Below are positions 8,442 through 19,449 of a stretch of 40,515 nucleotides of DNA, one piece after another. Location: positions 1 to 40,515 of the forward strand of contig DROT01000209.1 of the NCBI GenBank assembly GCA_011321775.1, in the 5' to 3' direction. The notes under the pieces are model-generated. The model saw nothing but the letters and a program-made list of their open reading frames with translations, was not told the origin of the DNA and searched no databases. Positions within the stretch are counted from its first letter, which is position 1. Each line of letters starts with the position of its first letter. The position numbers were made by a program, and so were the translations under genes. The DNA comes from Gammaproteobacteria bacterium (GTDB taxonomy: Bacteria; Pseudomonadota; Gammaproteobacteria; DSM-19610).

Positions 8442-9758
8442 TTGAGACGCTGGACGGGCGGACTGTTTCTGCTGCTGCTGACGGCGCTGGCGCAGGCGGC
8501 CGGCGTGCAGGTGCAGGGCGCGCGCCTGTGGGCGGCGCCGGACAGTACCCGTGTGGTGTTCGACGTGTCGGGGCCCGTGGAACACCGCCTGTTCACCCTG
8601 AAGAATCCGGACCGGCTGGTGATCGACCTGCCCGACGCGCGCGCCGATGCCGCCCTGCTGGCGGCGGTGCGGCCGGGAGGTATCGTCCAGCGCCTGCGCA
8701 GCGGTGCCCGCAACCGCAAGGATCTGCGTCTGGTGCTGGATCTCAAGGGTCCGGTCAAGCCCAAGAGTTTCGTGCTCAAGCCGGGCAACAAGTATGGTCA
8801 CCGGCTGGTCATCGACCTGTACGACGCCTCGGCCAGTGCGAAGCACAAGGCCAGCAGCGCCAGCAAGCGCAAGAGCAGCCACACGGCCAAGTTGCGCGAT
8901 TTGGTCATTGCCATCGATGCCGGTCACGGTGGCGAGGACCCCGGTGCCCGCGGTCGCCACGGGGCGCGTGAGAAGGACGTGGTGCTGGCCATCGCCCGAC
9001 GGCTGGCGAAACTGGTGGACCGGGAACCGGGCATGCGGGCGGTGCTGATCCGCAAGGGCGACTATTACGTTGGCCTGCGCCGGCGCATGCAGATCGCGCG
9101 CAAGAACCGCGCCGACCTGTTCATCTCCATTCACGCCGACGCCTTCCGCAATCACCGTGCCAGCGGTTCCTCGGTGTACGTGATCTCGCGACGCGGGGCT
9201 TCCTCGGAAATGGCGCGCTGGCTGGCGGCGCGCGAGAACGCGGCCGATCTGGCCGGCGGTGTCAGTCTCGACGACAAGGACGATCTGCTCGCCGAGGTAT
9301 TGCTCGACCTGGCGCAGACCGCCACCCTGGAGGCGAGCGACGATCTGGCCAGCCGCCTGCTGCGGGAGATGCGGCGTATCGGCAAGGTCCACAAGAAACA
9401 GGTCCAGCACGCCGGCTTCATGGTGCTGAAATCGCCCGACATTCCCTCGGTACTGGTGGAGACGGCCTTCATCTCCAATCCCGGCGAGGAGAAACGCCTG
9501 CGCAGCGCCGCCCACCAGCGCAAGGTGGCGAATGCCCTGATGCGGGGTATCCGCAGCTACTTCCAGGCCAATCCGCCGCCCGGCACGCTGGTGGCCAAGA
9601 ATGCCGCACGCCGTCACGTCATCCGCAGTGGCGACACCCTCAGCCAGATCGCCCAGCGCTACGGTGTCAGCGCGCGCTCCATCAAGGTCACCAACAAGCT
9701 CAAGAGCGACCGCCTGATGGTGGGCAAGGTGCTGTCGATACCGGCCCGCGGCGGCTGA
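8442..9758 (+). CDS. amiC: N-acetylmuramoyl-L-alanine amidase (AmiB/AmiC type) with AMIN and LysM domains
   Basis: A periplasmic zinc amidase that cleaves peptide side chains from septal peptidoglycan. After the signal peptide comes an AMIN domain (about 20-125), then a Lys/Ser-rich linker. The Amidase_3 domain (about 150-370) contains [15 protein letters not shown] (zinc His), FISIHADAF and [13 protein letters not shown] (catalytic Glu). A C-terminal LysM follows ([19 protein letters not shown]). I place the start at TTG 8442-8444: it follows GGGGAGAAAGGGA and begins with a proper signal peptide ([12 protein letters not shown]). The alternative ATG at 8394 lies inside the promoter. It sits directly before mutL, where E. 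coli has amiB. Confidence 0.93.
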   Translation: MRRWTGGLFLLLLTALAQAAGVQVQGARLWAAPDSTRVVFDVSGPVEHRLFTLKNPDRLVIDLPDARADAALLAAVRPGGIVQRLRSGARNRKDLRLVLDLKGPVKPKSFVLKPGNKYGHRLVIDLYDASASAKHKASSASKRKSSHTAKLRDLVIAIDAGHGGEDPGARGRHGAREKDVVLAIARRLAKLVDREPGMRAVLIRKGDYYVGLRRRMQIARKNRADLFISIHADAFRNHRASGSSVYVISRRGASSEMARWLAARENAADLAGGVSLDDKDDLLAEVLLDLAQTATLEASDDLASRLLREMRRIGKVHKKQVQHAGFMVLKSPDIPSVLVETAFISNPGEEKRLRSAAHQRKVANALMRGIRSYFQANPPPGTLVAKNAARRHVIRSGDTLSQIAQRYGVSARSIKVTNKLKSDRLMVGKVLSIPARGG

Positions 9759-9862
9759 GCCGGAAGGTCGCCGCAACGCCGGGCGCCGAACCCTCTTTTT
9801 GCTTCGCCAGCCGCGGTCATTCAGGCTACTATCCTGTTTTTGAGCTTCTCCTTCCTGCCCTG

Positions 9863-11656
9863 ATGCGGATTCGTCCACTCGAGCCACAGCTGGTCAACCA
9901 GATCGCCGCCGGCGAGGTGGTGGAGCGCCCGGCCTCGGTGCTCAAGGAACTGCTGGAAAACAGCCTGGATGCCGGTGCCCGTCGTATCGAGGTCGATATC
10001 GAGGACGGCGGCAAGCGCCTCATCCGGGTGCGCGACGACGGCTGCGGCATCCACCGCGAGGACCTGGCGCTGGCGCTTTCGCGTCACGCCACCAGCAAGA
10101 TCGCCTCGCTGGAGGACCTGGAGCAGGTGCGCAGCCTCGGTTTTCGCGGCGAGGCGCTGCCGAGTATCGCCTCGGTGTCGCGCCTGCGCCTGCAGTCGCG
10201 CACGGCGGAGGCCGATCGCGGCTGGCAGGTCGAGGGCGACGGCCGTGAACGCACGGCCGAGCCGCAGCCGGTGGCGCATCCGCCGGGCACCACGGTGGAA
10301 GTACGTGACCTGTTCTACAACGTTCCGGCCCGACGCAAGTTCCTGCGTACCGAGAACACCGAGTACAAGCATCTCGAGCTGGTCGTCCAGCGGATTGCCC
10401 TGAGCCGGCCCGAAGTCGAGCTGCGGGTACGGCGCCAGCGCAAGGAGCGCTACCACCTGCGCCCGGCGACGGACGAACAGGGGCGCCTGGAGCGCCTCCG
10501 CCTGCTCCTCGGGGAGTCCTTTGCCAGCGAACTGCTGGCCTTCGATCATGCCGCCGCCGGTCTGCGCCTGCACGGCTGGATCGCGCGCCCGGTGTTCTCG
10601 CGCAGCCAGGCGGACATGCAGTTCCTGTTCGTCAACGGCCGCGCGGTGCGCGACCGCCTGCTGGCGCACGCCCTGCGACAGGCCTACCAGGACGTGCTCT
10701 ACCACGGCCGCCAGCCGGCCTTCGTGCTGCACCTGGAGCTGGATCCCTCGGCGGTCGACGTAAACGCCCACCCCGCCAAGACCGAGGTACGCTTCCGCGA
10801 GTCGCGGCTGGTACACGATTTCCTGTTCCGCACGGTGCAGCAGGTGCTGGCCGACGAACGGCCCGCCGAGGGCGGTGACACCGCCGCGGCCACGGCCGCC
10901 GTGGCGGCGGGCGCGCCGGCGCCGGCACCCGACTATTCCCGCCAGGCGAGCATGGCGCTACCGGTCGCCGAGCAGATCGGTCACTACCGGCGTCTGCACG
11001 GCAGCGGGGGAACACCGCTGCCCGCGTCTCCGGTGCCGCCGCAGACGGATGCACAGCCGAACGCGGAAGAGATCCCGCCCCTGGGCTTCGCGCTGGCGCA
11101 ACTCAAGGGCATCTACATCCTCGCAGAGAACGCCCGCGGCCTGGTGCTGGTGGACATGCACGCCGCCCACGAGCGCATCAGTTATGAGCATCTCAAGCGC
11201 AGTTTTTCCGACCATGGGATCCGCTCGCAACCGCTGCTGGTACCGCTGGCGCTGGCGGTCAGCCGCGCCGAGGCCGATGAGGCGGAACGCCGGCGGGAGT
11301 GGTTTTCCGCCCTCGGTTTCGAGCTCGACCGCCTGGGCCCCGAGCGGCTGGCGGTGCGCCAGGTCCCGAGCCTGCTGGCCGACGTCGACATCGAGGCGCT
11401 GGTGCGTGACGTGCTCGCCGATCTGCGCAGCCACGGTGCCAGTCGCCGCATCGAGGAGGCGGCCAATGGCCTGCTGGCCACCATGGCCTGCCACGGCTCG
11501 GTACGCGCCAATCGCCGGCTGAGCATCGGCGAGATGAATGCGCTGCTGCGCGACATGGAACGTACCGAGCGTTCCGGCCAGTGCAACCACGGTCGTCCGA
11601 CCTGGGTGCAGCTGGACCTGCAGGAACTGGATGCCCTGTTCCTGCGCGGGCGTTGA
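9863..11656 (+). CDS. mutL: DNA mismatch repair protein MutL
   Basis: This 597-residue GHKL ATPase has [11 protein letters not shown] (motif I), RDDGCGI (motif II), SLGFRGEAL (motif III) and a transducer domain, then a variable Ala/Pro linker (about 335-410). The C-terminal dimerisation domain carries [12 protein letters not shown] near residue 431, which fits the DQHA(X)2E(X)4E endonuclease metal motif apart from Q to [14 protein letters not shown] and CNHGRP also correspond to endonuclease motifs. This predicts a nicking MutL as in Pseudomonas, not the E. coli MutH-dependent type; activity is inferred. The downstream miaA starts four bases after the stop. Confidence 0.96.
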   Translation: MRIRPLEPQLVNQIAAGEVVERPASVLKELLENSLDAGARRIEVDIEDGGKRLIRVRDDGCGIHREDLALALSRHATSKIASLEDLEQVRSLGFRGEALPSIASVSRLRLQSRTAEADRGWQVEGDGRERTAEPQPVAHPPGTTVEVRDLFYNVPARRKFLRTENTEYKHLELVVQRIALSRPEVELRVRRQRKERYHLRPATDEQGRLERLRLLLGESFASELLAFDHAAAGLRLHGWIARPVFSRSQADMQFLFVNGRAVRDRLLAHALRQAYQDVLYHGRQPAFVLHLELDPSAVDVNAHPAKTEVRFRESRLVHDFLFRTVQQVLADERPAEGGDTAAATAAVAAGAPAPAPDYSRQASMALPVAEQIGHYRRLHGSGGTPLPASPVPPQTDAQPNAEEIPPLGFALAQLKGIYILAENARGLVLVDMHAAHERISYEHLKRSFSDHGIRSQPLLVPLALAVSRAEADEAERRREWFSALGFELDRLGPERLAVRQVPSLLADVDIEALVRDVLADLRSHGASRRIEEAANGLLATMACHGSVRANRRLSIGEMNALLRDMERTERSGQCNHGRPTWVQLDLQELDALFLRGR

Positions 11657-11660
11657 GTCG

Positions 11661-12614
11661 ATGAGTCCGGCGGCAGCGCGACCGCTGGCACTGATGCTGA
11701 TGGGGCCGACGGCCTCCGGCAAGACCGGCGTGGCGGTGGAACTGGTGCAGCGCCTGCCGCTGGAGATCATCAGCGTGGATTCGGCGCTGGTGTACCGCGG
11801 CATGGACATCGGCACCGCCAAGCCCGACGCCGCGACCCTGCGGCGCGCGCCCCATCGGCTGATCGACATTCGCGATCCCGCCGAGTCCTATTCCGCCGCC
11901 TCGTTCCGCGAAGACGCCCTGCGGGAGATGGCGGCAATTCGTGACCGGGGCCGTACCCCCTTGCTGGTGGGTGGCACCATGCTCTATTTCCGGGCCCTCG
12001 AGCGGGGGCTGGCGCAGCTGCCGGCGGCCGATGCCGGCCTGCGGGCACGCCTGGAGGCGCGCGCGCAGGAGATCGGCTGGCAAGGCCTGCATGCGCAACT
12101 GCGGCGGGTCGACCCGGCCTCGGCGGCACGGATCCATCCCAACGATCCGCAGCGCATCCAGCGCGCGCTGGAGGTCGAGGCGCTGACGGGGACGCCGCTG
12201 AGCGCCTGGCATGCGCAGGCAGCGGGTGGTGACAGCGGCTGGCGTTTCCTGAAGATCGTGCTGGCACCGCAGCCGCGGGCACTGCTGCACCAGCGCATCG
12301 AGCAGCGCTTCCGGCAGATGCTGGAACAGGGTTTCCTCGACGAGGTGCGGCGCCTGCACGCGCGTGAGGATCTCCACGCCGGGCTGCCGTCCATGCGCGC
12401 GGTCGGCTATCGCCAGGCGTGGCAGCATCTGGAAGGGAAACTATCGGCGCAGGAATGGGTCGAAAGGGCCATCATCGCCACCCGCCAGTATGCCAAGCGC
12501 CAGTTCACCTGGCTGCGCAGCGAAACCGGAGCGCACTGGATCGATCCCCTGGAAGGCGATGCGGCCGAACGGATCCTGCGGCTTCTGAACGACGCTGGCG
12601 CAGCAGCCGGTTGA
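11661..12614 (+). CDS. miaA: tRNA dimethylallyltransferase MiaA
   Basis: This 317-residue enzyme transfers dimethylallyl from DMAPP to A37 of UNN-decoding tRNAs, the first step toward ms2i6A. The P-loop [11 protein letters not shown] is near residues 13-23. [18 protein letters not shown] (about 38-55), the catalytic-region [14 protein letters not shown] (about 100-113) and [10 protein letters not shown] in the C-terminal part are all present. The start follows the mutL stop by four bases; a longer in-frame reading from 11538 is only the mutL overlap. The tRNA-Ser(CGA) at the right end of the window decodes UCG and is a natural substrate. Confidence 0.96.
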   Translation: MSPAAARPLALMLMGPTASGKTGVAVELVQRLPLEIISVDSALVYRGMDIGTAKPDAATLRRAPHRLIDIRDPAESYSAASFREDALREMAAIRDRGRTPLLVGGTMLYFRALERGLAQLPAADAGLRARLEARAQEIGWQGLHAQLRRVDPASAARIHPNDPQRIQRALEVEALTGTPLSAWHAQAAGGDSGWRFLKIVLAPQPRALLHQRIEQRFRQMLEQGFLDEVRRLHAREDLHAGLPSMRAVGYRQAWQHLEGKLSAQEWVERAIIATRQYAKRQFTWLRSETGAHWIDPLEGDAAERILRLLNDAGAAAG

Positions 12615-12620
12615 ATGTGA

Positions 12621-12626
12621 TATAGT
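12621..12626 (+). promoter_or_regulatory. Possible extended -10 promoter for hfq
   Basis: TG-A-TATAGT just after the miaA stop reads as an extended -10 (hexamer 12621-12626), with no clear -35. It would start a leader of about 135 bases before hfq. Independent hfq promoters at this location are known in E. coli; here it is a motif call. Confidence 0.35.
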
Positions 12627-12766
12627 TTTGGCTGCCGAGGACGGAGATAACTAAAGTCAGGCGCAGCGGATGCGTGTTCAGGACTTTGACTACACCATAA
12701 ACAAGTAGAAATGAAACCGGCAGGAGAACGAAGTTGGTGCACGTTACTAGAAGAAGGAGAAACGAC

Positions 12767-13030
12767 ATGGCCAGAGGGCAGTCCTTGCAAGAACCCTTCC
12801 TGAATGCGCTGCGCAAGGAGCGTATTCCGGTGGCGATCTACCTGGTGAATGGCATCAAGCTGCAGGGCCAGATTGAATCCTTCGATCAATTCGTCGTGCT
12901 GCTCAAAAACAGCGTAAGTCAGATGGTCTACAAGCACGCCATCTCAACCGTGGTGCCGGCGCGTAACGTCCGGTTATCAAGTGGTGACGATGGAAACGGT
13001 GGTTCCAGTCACGATCCCGGCAACGTCTGA
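12767..13030 (+). CDS. hfq: RNA chaperone Hfq
   Basis: This 87-residue Sm-like protein forms a hexamer that pairs small RNAs with mRNAs. Sm1 ([21 protein letters not shown]) and Sm2 ([10 protein letters not shown]) are intact. The proximal-face Q8, D9-equivalent region, F42-equivalent (QFVVLL) and KHAIS are visible. The short C-terminal tail is Gly/Ser/Asp rich ([13 protein letters not shown]) and shorter than in E. coli. The ATG at 12767 has a strong AGAAGGAGA ribosome site seven bases upstream. It is flanked by miaA and hflX in the standard order. Confidence 0.98.
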   Translation: MARGQSLQEPFLNALRKERIPVAIYLVNGIKLQGQIESFDQFVVLLKNSVSQMVYKHAISTVVPARNVRLSSGDDGNGGSSHDPGNV

Positions 13031-13032
13031 GT

Positions 13033-13051
13033 CCGCCCCGCCGGCGGGCGG
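13033..13051 (+). terminator. GC-rich hairpin after hfq (weak terminator or attenuator)
   Basis: CCGCCC at 13033-13038 pairs with GGGCGG at 13046-13051, just after the hfq stop and before hflX. The following CTCTTCC is a poor U-tract, so only partial termination is likely. Confidence 0.35.
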
Positions 13052-13104
13052 CTCTTCCGGCCTGCTGTTTCCCGTCCTGCAGGTCCCCGAACAGGGAGCA
13101 GATC

Positions 13105-14424
13105 ATGTTTGAACGGCCCGGCAGCGGAGAACGGGCCATTCTGGTGCATGTCGATTTCCCCGGCACCGGCGACCCCGAGGACGTGCTCGAGTTTACCGAA
13201 CTCGCGCGTTCGGCCGGTGCCCGCCCGGTCGCCACGGTCACCGCCTCTCGCGATGCCCCGGATCCGCGTTACTACGTCGGTTCGGGCAAGGCGGCGGAGA
13301 TCCGCGATCTGTTGCGGGCCGAGGATGCCGGCCTGGTGATCTTCAACCACGAGCTCAGCCCGAGCCAGGAACGCAACCTGGAAAAGCTGTTTGCGGCCCG
13401 TGTGCTGGATCGTACCGGTCTCATCCTGGACATCTTTGCCCGGCGTGCACGCTCCTTCGAGGGCAAGCTGCAGGTGGAACTGGCGCAGCTGGAGCACCTG
13501 TCCACCCGCCTGGTCCGCGGCTGGACCCACCTGGAACGGCAGAAGGGCGGTATCGGCCTGCGCGGGCCGGGTGAGACCCAGCTGGAGACCGATCGCCGCC
13601 TGCTGGGCAACCGTATCAAGCAGATTCACCGCCGTCTGGAGAAGGTGCGCAGCCAGCGCAACCAGGGGCGGCGGGCACGCGAACGCGCGGCGGTGCCCGC
13701 CATTTCGCTGGTGGGCTACACCAACGCCGGCAAGTCGACGCTGTTCAACCGCCTGTGTCGCGCCGAGGTCTATGCCGCCGATCAGCTGTTCGCCACCCTG
13801 GACCCGACCCTGAGGCGCTACCCGCTGCCGGGCTTCGGCCCGGTGGTGCTGGCCGACACCGTCGGGTTCGTGCGCAAGCTGCCGCACGAACTGGTGGCCG
13901 CCTTCCGCTCCACGCTGGAGGAAACGCTGGAGGCCGACCTGCTGCTGCACGTCATCGACGCCCACGACCCCGAACGGGCGACGCGCATCGAACAGGTGGA
14001 CGAGGTGTTGCAGGGTATCGGTGCGGGGGAGGTGCCGCAGCTGCTGGTGTACAACAAGATCGACCTGAGCGCCGAGCCGCCGCGGCTGCTGCGGGACCGG
14101 GACGGCCGGGTGACGCGGGTGTGGTGTTCCGCCGCCACCGGTGCCGGCCTGGACCTGCTGCAGCAGGCGCTGGGTGAATTCTTCCTCGCCGACCGGGTGC
14201 ACGGCTGGCTGCAGCTGCCGCCCGCGGCGGGCCGCCTGCGGGCCGCCATCTACCGTACCGGCGAGGTGTTGCAGGACCTGCCGGACGAGTGCGGCGGCTG
14301 GTGGCTGGAGGTACGCATCAGCGGGCGGGAGCTGGACGGCCTGTACCGCCGCGAGGGGCTGGAATATGCCCTGCAGGAGGCGCCGGCGCCGGTGCGTGTT
14401 GCGGGCGTGGCCCAAGCTCCCTAG
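13105..14424 (+). CDS. hflX: Ribosome-associated GTPase HflX
   Basis: This 439-residue protein has an N-terminal HflX domain (about 1-180) with PRYYVGSGKAAEI, then LSPSQERNLEK and GIGLRGPGETQLETDRR. The G domain has G1 GYTNAGKSTLFN near 204, G3 DTVGFVRKLPHEL, and G4 NKID. HflX splits stalled or hibernating ribosomes. It follows hfq in the conserved cluster and precedes hflK by 56 bases. Confidence 0.96.
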   Translation: MFERPGSGERAILVHVDFPGTGDPEDVLEFTELARSAGARPVATVTASRDAPDPRYYVGSGKAAEIRDLLRAEDAGLVIFNHELSPSQERNLEKLFAARVLDRTGLILDIFARRARSFEGKLQVELAQLEHLSTRLVRGWTHLERQKGGIGLRGPGETQLETDRRLLGNRIKQIHRRLEKVRSQRNQGRRARERAAVPAISLVGYTNAGKSTLFNRLCRAEVYAADQLFATLDPTLRRYPLPGFGPVVLADTVGFVRKLPHELVAAFRSTLEETLEADLLLHVIDAHDPERATRIEQVDEVLQGIGAGEVPQLLVYNKIDLSAEPPRLLRDRDGRVTRVWCSAATGAGLDLLQQALGEFFLADRVHGWLQLPPAAGRLRAAIYRTGEVLQDLPDECGGWWLEVRISGRELDGLYRREGLEYALQEAPAPVRVAGVAQAP

Positions 14425-14480
14425 AATTCCCCCCTTTGAGTTTCGACTTTTCACTGAAATTGCCACGCTACGGAGTACAC

Positions 14481-15683
14481 ATGGCCTGGAACGAGCCGGG
14501 AGGCGGCGACAACAAGGACCCCTGGGGTGGCGGAAACCAGGGTCCACCCGATCTGGACGAGGTCGTGCGCAAGATGCAGGCCAGGCTCCGCGGTCTGTTC
14601 GGCGGCGGCGGGCGGCGTGGCGGCGGTAGCCGCAGCGGCGGTTCCGGCCCGGCCTTCGCCGGTCTCGGTCTGGTGGCGGTCATCGCCGTGGTGGTGTGGC
14701 TGTTCTCCGGCATCTACATCGTCGATGCCGGCAAGCAGGGCGTGGTGCTGCGCTTCGGTGCCTACAGCGAGACCACGCTTCCCGGCCCCCACTGGCACAT
14801 TCCCTATCCGATCGAGCAGGTCGAGGTGGTCGACGTGGCGCAGCGCCGCTTCGTGGAGATCGGCTATCGTTCCGGCGGTTCCGGCCAGGCCTCGGTGGTG
14901 GTGCCGCGCGAGGCGCTGATGCTCACCCAGGACGAGAACATCGTCAACGTGCAGTTCGCCGTGCAGTACCAGGTCAGCGACGCGCGCCAGTACCTGTTCG
15001 ACGTGCGCGATCCCAACGCGGTGCTGAAGCAGGTGGCGGAGAGCGCCATCCGCGAAGTCGTGGGACACAGCGACATGGACTTCGTCCTCGGCGAAGGGCG
15101 CGCCGAGGTCGTGAACCAGACCCGCGCGCTGATGCAGAAGACGCTGGATACCTACAAGAGCGGGCTGATGGTCTCCGACGTCAACCTGCAGGACGCGCAG
15201 CCGCCGGAGGAGGTGCAGGCGGCGTTCTCCGATGCCATCAAGGCGCGCGAGGACAAGGAGCGTCTCAAGAACGAGGCCGAGGCCTATGCCAACGAGATCG
15301 TGCCCAAGGCGCGTGGTGCCGCGGCGCGCAAGATCCAGGAATCGGAAGGCTACAAGGAGGCGCTGATCGCCAAGGCCGAGGGTGAGGCCAGCCGCTTCGA
15401 CCAGCTGTTGACCGCCTACCGCAAGGCGCCCGAGGTGACGCGCAAGCGCCTCTACCTGGAGACCATGGAATCGGTGCTCGAGAAGACCGGCAAGGTGATC
15501 GTCGATACCGAGGGAAGCGGTAACCTGATGTACCTGCCGCTGGATCAGCTGATGCAGGGTTCCACGACGAACGGGCGCTACTCCGGCGGGGGCGCCAAGG
15601 GCGCCGGTGTGTCGCGCAGTGCGTCGGGGGTGGGCAAGGGCGAGCCGCTGCGGCCGTCGCGTCGGACGAGGGAGAAACGCTGA
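14481..15683 (+). CDS. hflK: FtsH modulator HflK (SPFH/band 7)
   Basis: A protein of 400 residues. The cytoplasmic N-terminal tail is rich in Gly (MAWNEPGGGDNKDPWGGG, then a GGGGRRGGGSRSGG stretch). One membrane segment lies at about 57-78 (LGLVAVIAVVVWLFSGIY). The SPFH domain that follows includes GPHWHIPYPIEQVEVVDV, LTQDENIVNVQFAVQYQV, and a coiled coil of ARGAAARKIQESEGYKE type. With HflC it forms the cage around FtsH and modulates membrane-protein degradation. The stop codon shares a base with the hflC start, so the two are translationally coupled. Confidence 0.96.
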   Translation: MAWNEPGGGDNKDPWGGGNQGPPDLDEVVRKMQARLRGLFGGGGRRGGGSRSGGSGPAFAGLGLVAVIAVVVWLFSGIYIVDAGKQGVVLRFGAYSETTLPGPHWHIPYPIEQVEVVDVAQRRFVEIGYRSGGSGQASVVVPREALMLTQDENIVNVQFAVQYQVSDARQYLFDVRDPNAVLKQVAESAIREVVGHSDMDFVLGEGRAEVVNQTRALMQKTLDTYKSGLMVSDVNLQDAQPPEEVQAAFSDAIKAREDKERLKNEAEAYANEIVPKARGAAARKIQESEGYKEALIAKAEGEASRFDQLLTAYRKAPEVTRKRLYLETMESVLEKTGKVIVDTEGSGNLMYLPLDQLMQGSTTNGRYSGGGAKGAGVSRSASGVGKGEPLRPSRRTREKR

Positions 15684-16555
15684 TGGCTGGTGGCAAGAAT
15701 TTCCTCATGGCCCTGCTGCTGGTGATCCTGGTGGTGGCCGGGTTTTCCATGTACCAGGTGGCGGAGTGGGAAAAGGCCATTCTGTTCCGCCTCGGCGAGA
15801 TCGTTCGTACCGACATCAAACCGGGGCTGCATTTCAAGCTTCCCTTCGTCAACAATGTGCGCAAGTTCGACGCGCGCGTGCTCACGCTCGACGTCGAGCC
15901 GGAACGTTTCCTGACGGCCGAAAAGAAGAATGTCATCGTCGATTCCTTCGTCATGTGGCGCGTGGCCGACGCCAAGCGCTACTACATGGCCGTGCTGGGC
16001 GACGAGCGTCATGCGAGGCAACGCCTGGAGCAGATCATCAAGGATGGCATGCGTGGCCAGTTCAGTCGTCGTACGGTCGCCCAGGTGGTCTCGGGTGATC
16101 GCGCCAGGATCATGACCGACCTTACCGCGGATGCCAACAAACAGGCCGCCGAGATCGGTATCGAGGTGGTCGACGTGCGCGTCAAGCGCGTCGACCTGCC
16201 GGCGGAAGTGAGCAACTCGGTGTACCGGCGCATGCAGGCCGAACGCGCCCGCGTGGCCAAGGAGTTCCGCTCCCAGGGTGCCGAGGCGGCGGAAAAGATA
16301 CGCGCCGACGCCGACCGCCAGCGCCAGGTGCTGCTGGCCAACGCCTACCGCGACGCGGAGAAGACGCGCGGCGAGGGCGACGCGCTCGCGGCGGAGATCT
16401 ATGCGAAGGCCTACAGCCAGGACAAGGAGTTCTATTCCTTCCTGCGCAGCCTGAAGGCCTACGAGGAGAGTTTCTCCGGTCGCAGGGATCTGATGCTGCT
16501 GGCGCCGGACAGCGAGTTCTTCGACTATTTCAAGGACGCCGAGGGCCGCCAGTAG
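15683..16555 (+). CDS. hflC: FtsH modulator HflC (SPFH/band 7)
   Basis: A 290-residue partner of HflK with one N-terminal membrane segment (about 5-25, FLMALLLVILVVAGFSMYQV). The SPFH domain (KAILFRLGEIVRTDIKPGLHF) is followed by VRVKRVDLPAEVSNSVYRRM, an Ala/Glu-rich coiled coil and the typical SLKAYEESF near the end. It starts at the TGATG overlap with hflK, and a good rho-independent terminator follows 26 bases after its stop. Confidence 0.96.
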   Translation: MAGGKNFLMALLLVILVVAGFSMYQVAEWEKAILFRLGEIVRTDIKPGLHFKLPFVNNVRKFDARVLTLDVEPERFLTAEKKNVIVDSFVMWRVADAKRYYMAVLGDERHARQRLEQIIKDGMRGQFSRRTVAQVVSGDRARIMTDLTADANKQAAEIGIEVVDVRVKRVDLPAEVSNSVYRRMQAERARVAKEFRSQGAEAAEKIRADADRQRQVLLANAYRDAEKTRGEGDALAAEIYAKAYSQDKEFYSFLRSLKAYEESFSGRRDLMLLAPDSEFFDYFKDAEGRQ

Positions 16556-16581
16556 CGCCGCGGCCGGTGAGCTGAAACGTG

Positions 16582-16612
16582 CCGGGCGTGCCGTTGTCGC
16601 CCGGTTTTTTTT
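16582..16612 (+). terminator. Rho-independent terminator after hflC
   Basis: CCGGGCG (16582-16588) and CGCCCGG (16598-16604) form a 7-bp stem with a 9-base loop, followed by eight T. It marks the end of the hfl transcription unit and separates it from yjeT-hisZ-purA. Confidence 0.85.
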
Positions 16613-16656
16613 GCCGGCCTGCCGGACGGGGCCGCCTCGGTGTGCAGAGTAAAGTA

Positions 16657-16842
16657 ATGCTGAATGAATTCTGGATCGCCCTGGCGTTGATGCTGGTACT
16701 GGAAGGGATCGTACCCTTTCTGAGCCCGGCGCTGATGCGGCGCATGCTGGCGAGCATGATGCAGATGGACGACCGGGGGATGCGGATGGCGGGACTGTTC
16801 AGCATGCTCGCGGGAGTCGTGTTGTTGTACCTCGTTCATTGA
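16657..16842 (+). CDS. yjeT: DUF2065 small membrane protein (YjeT type)
   Basis: A 61-residue protein with two hydrophobic segments (EFWIALALMLVLEGIVPFL and AGLFSMLAGVVLLYLV) joined by a short basic loop containing PALMRRML. This matches the DUF2065/YjeT family found between hflC and purA in gammaproteobacteria; the function is unknown. The ATG at 16657 starts the conserved MLNEFW; a longer in-frame reading upstream would run through the terminator. Confidence 0.88.
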   Translation: MLNEFWIALALMLVLEGIVPFLSPALMRRMLASMMQMDDRGMRMAGLFSMLAGVVLLYLVH

Positions 16843-16862
16843 CGTCTGGAAGCGGCTTACGG

Positions 16863-18050
16863 ATGAAAGGCAAGAATCGCTGGTTGCTACCCGAGGGCAT
16901 CGAAGAGCTGTTGCCGCAGCAGGCACAGCAACTCGAACAGTTGCGGCGTGAACTGCTCGACCTCTACCGCAGCTGGGGTTACGAGCTCATCATTCCCCCG
17001 TTCATCGAATACCTCGACAGCCTGCTGACCGGTACCGGGCACGACCTCGATCTCAGGACCTTCAAGCTCATCGATCAGCTCTCGGGGCGCCTGCTCGGCC
17101 TGCGTGCCGACATGACGCCACAGGCGGCGCGCATCGATGCCCATCGGCTGCATCGTGAGGGACCTGCACGCCTGTGTTATCTGGGGACGGTACTGCACAC
17201 GCGTCCGGAAGGCTTTGCGGCCTCGCGCAGCCCCATGCAGGTCGGCGCCGAACTGTTCGGTCACGCCGGTGCCGAGAGCGACGTCGAGATCCTGCAACTC
17301 ATGCTCGCCACCCTGGATCTGACCGGGGTCTCCGATGTCTACGTGGATCTCGGTCATGTCGGCATCTTCCGGGGCCTGGCGCGGGATGCCGCGCTGGATG
17401 CGGAGCAGGAGGCCGTGCTGTTCGATGCCCTGCAACGCAAGGCGATACCGGAGATCGAGGAGTTCCTGGGCCAGCTCGATCTGTCGACGGTGCAGCGTGA
17501 ACGACTCGCCGGTCTGGCGACGCTCAACGGCGACGCCGAGGTGCTGGAGCGGGCGCAGGCCCTGTTGGACGGCAGTGGCAGCGAAGTGCAGGCCGCACTC
17601 GACAACCTGGGCCATATCGCGGCACTGGCGCGGGCGCGTCTGCCGCGGCAGCCGCTGCATTTCGATCTCGCCGAGCTGCGAGGCTACCAGTACCAGACCG
17701 GTGCGGTATTTGCGGCCTTCGTCGCCGGCAGCGGTCAGGAGATCGCGCGCGGCGGACGCTATGACGAAATCGGCCGGGTGTTCGGTCGCGCGCGGCCGGC
17801 GACCGGTTTCAGCACCGACCTGCGCACCCTGATGCAGCTCGGCAGGCGGGAATGGCCGGCAGCGCGTGGGGCCATACTGGCACCGGCCGAAGACGATCCG
17901 GCGCTGCAGGAAAAGATCCGCATGCTGCGCGCGCAGGGTGAGGTGGTGATCGTGCAGCTGCCGGGGCAGGGTGGCGGCATTGCGGAGACCGGCTGTGACC
18001 GCGTGTTGCGCTGGGACGGCTCGGAGTGGGTGACGGATTCTCTCGGCTGA
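16863..18050 (+). CDS. hisZ: ATP phosphoribosyltransferase regulatory subunit HisZ
   Basis: This 395-residue protein resembles a class II histidyl-tRNA synthetase catalytic core without the anticodon domain. It has WLLPEGIEELLPQQAQQLEQ, the motif-2-like RLCYLGTVLHTR and the late RGGRYDEIGRVFGRARPATGF. HisZ binds the short HisG and is needed for the first step of histidine synthesis, so a short-form HisG is expected elsewhere in the genome. I use ATG 16863 in preference to the upstream in-frame TTG at 16839, which overlaps yjeT. hisZ before purA is a common gammaproteobacterial arrangement. Confidence 0.94.
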   Translation: MKGKNRWLLPEGIEELLPQQAQQLEQLRRELLDLYRSWGYELIIPPFIEYLDSLLTGTGHDLDLRTFKLIDQLSGRLLGLRADMTPQAARIDAHRLHREGPARLCYLGTVLHTRPEGFAASRSPMQVGAELFGHAGAESDVEILQLMLATLDLTGVSDVYVDLGHVGIFRGLARDAALDAEQEAVLFDALQRKAIPEIEEFLGQLDLSTVQRERLAGLATLNGDAEVLERAQALLDGSGSEVQAALDNLGHIAALARARLPRQPLHFDLAELRGYQYQTGAVFAAFVAGSGQEIARGGRYDEIGRVFGRARPATGFSTDLRTLMQLGRREWPAARGAILAPAEDDPALQEKIRMLRAQGEVVIVQLPGQGGGIAETGCDRVLRWDGSEWVTDSLG

Positions 18051-18065
18051 CCCATGACCATGGGT
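18050..18065. repeat. Short perfect palindrome between hisZ and purA
   Basis: ACCCATG and CATGGGT are exact complements separated by two bases, in the 46-base gap before purA. It could be an operator or chance; it does not resemble the PurR operator. Confidence 0.4.
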
Positions 18066-18090
18066 GGCCTACTGTAAACGACAAGGTTGA

Positions 18091-19389
<1,299 letters not shown>

Positions 19390-19449
19390 TCCGCGCGGAG
19401 CCGGGGCCGGGATTTCCGTTCTTCCGCCACCGTCGCCGGTCGTGCGCTG

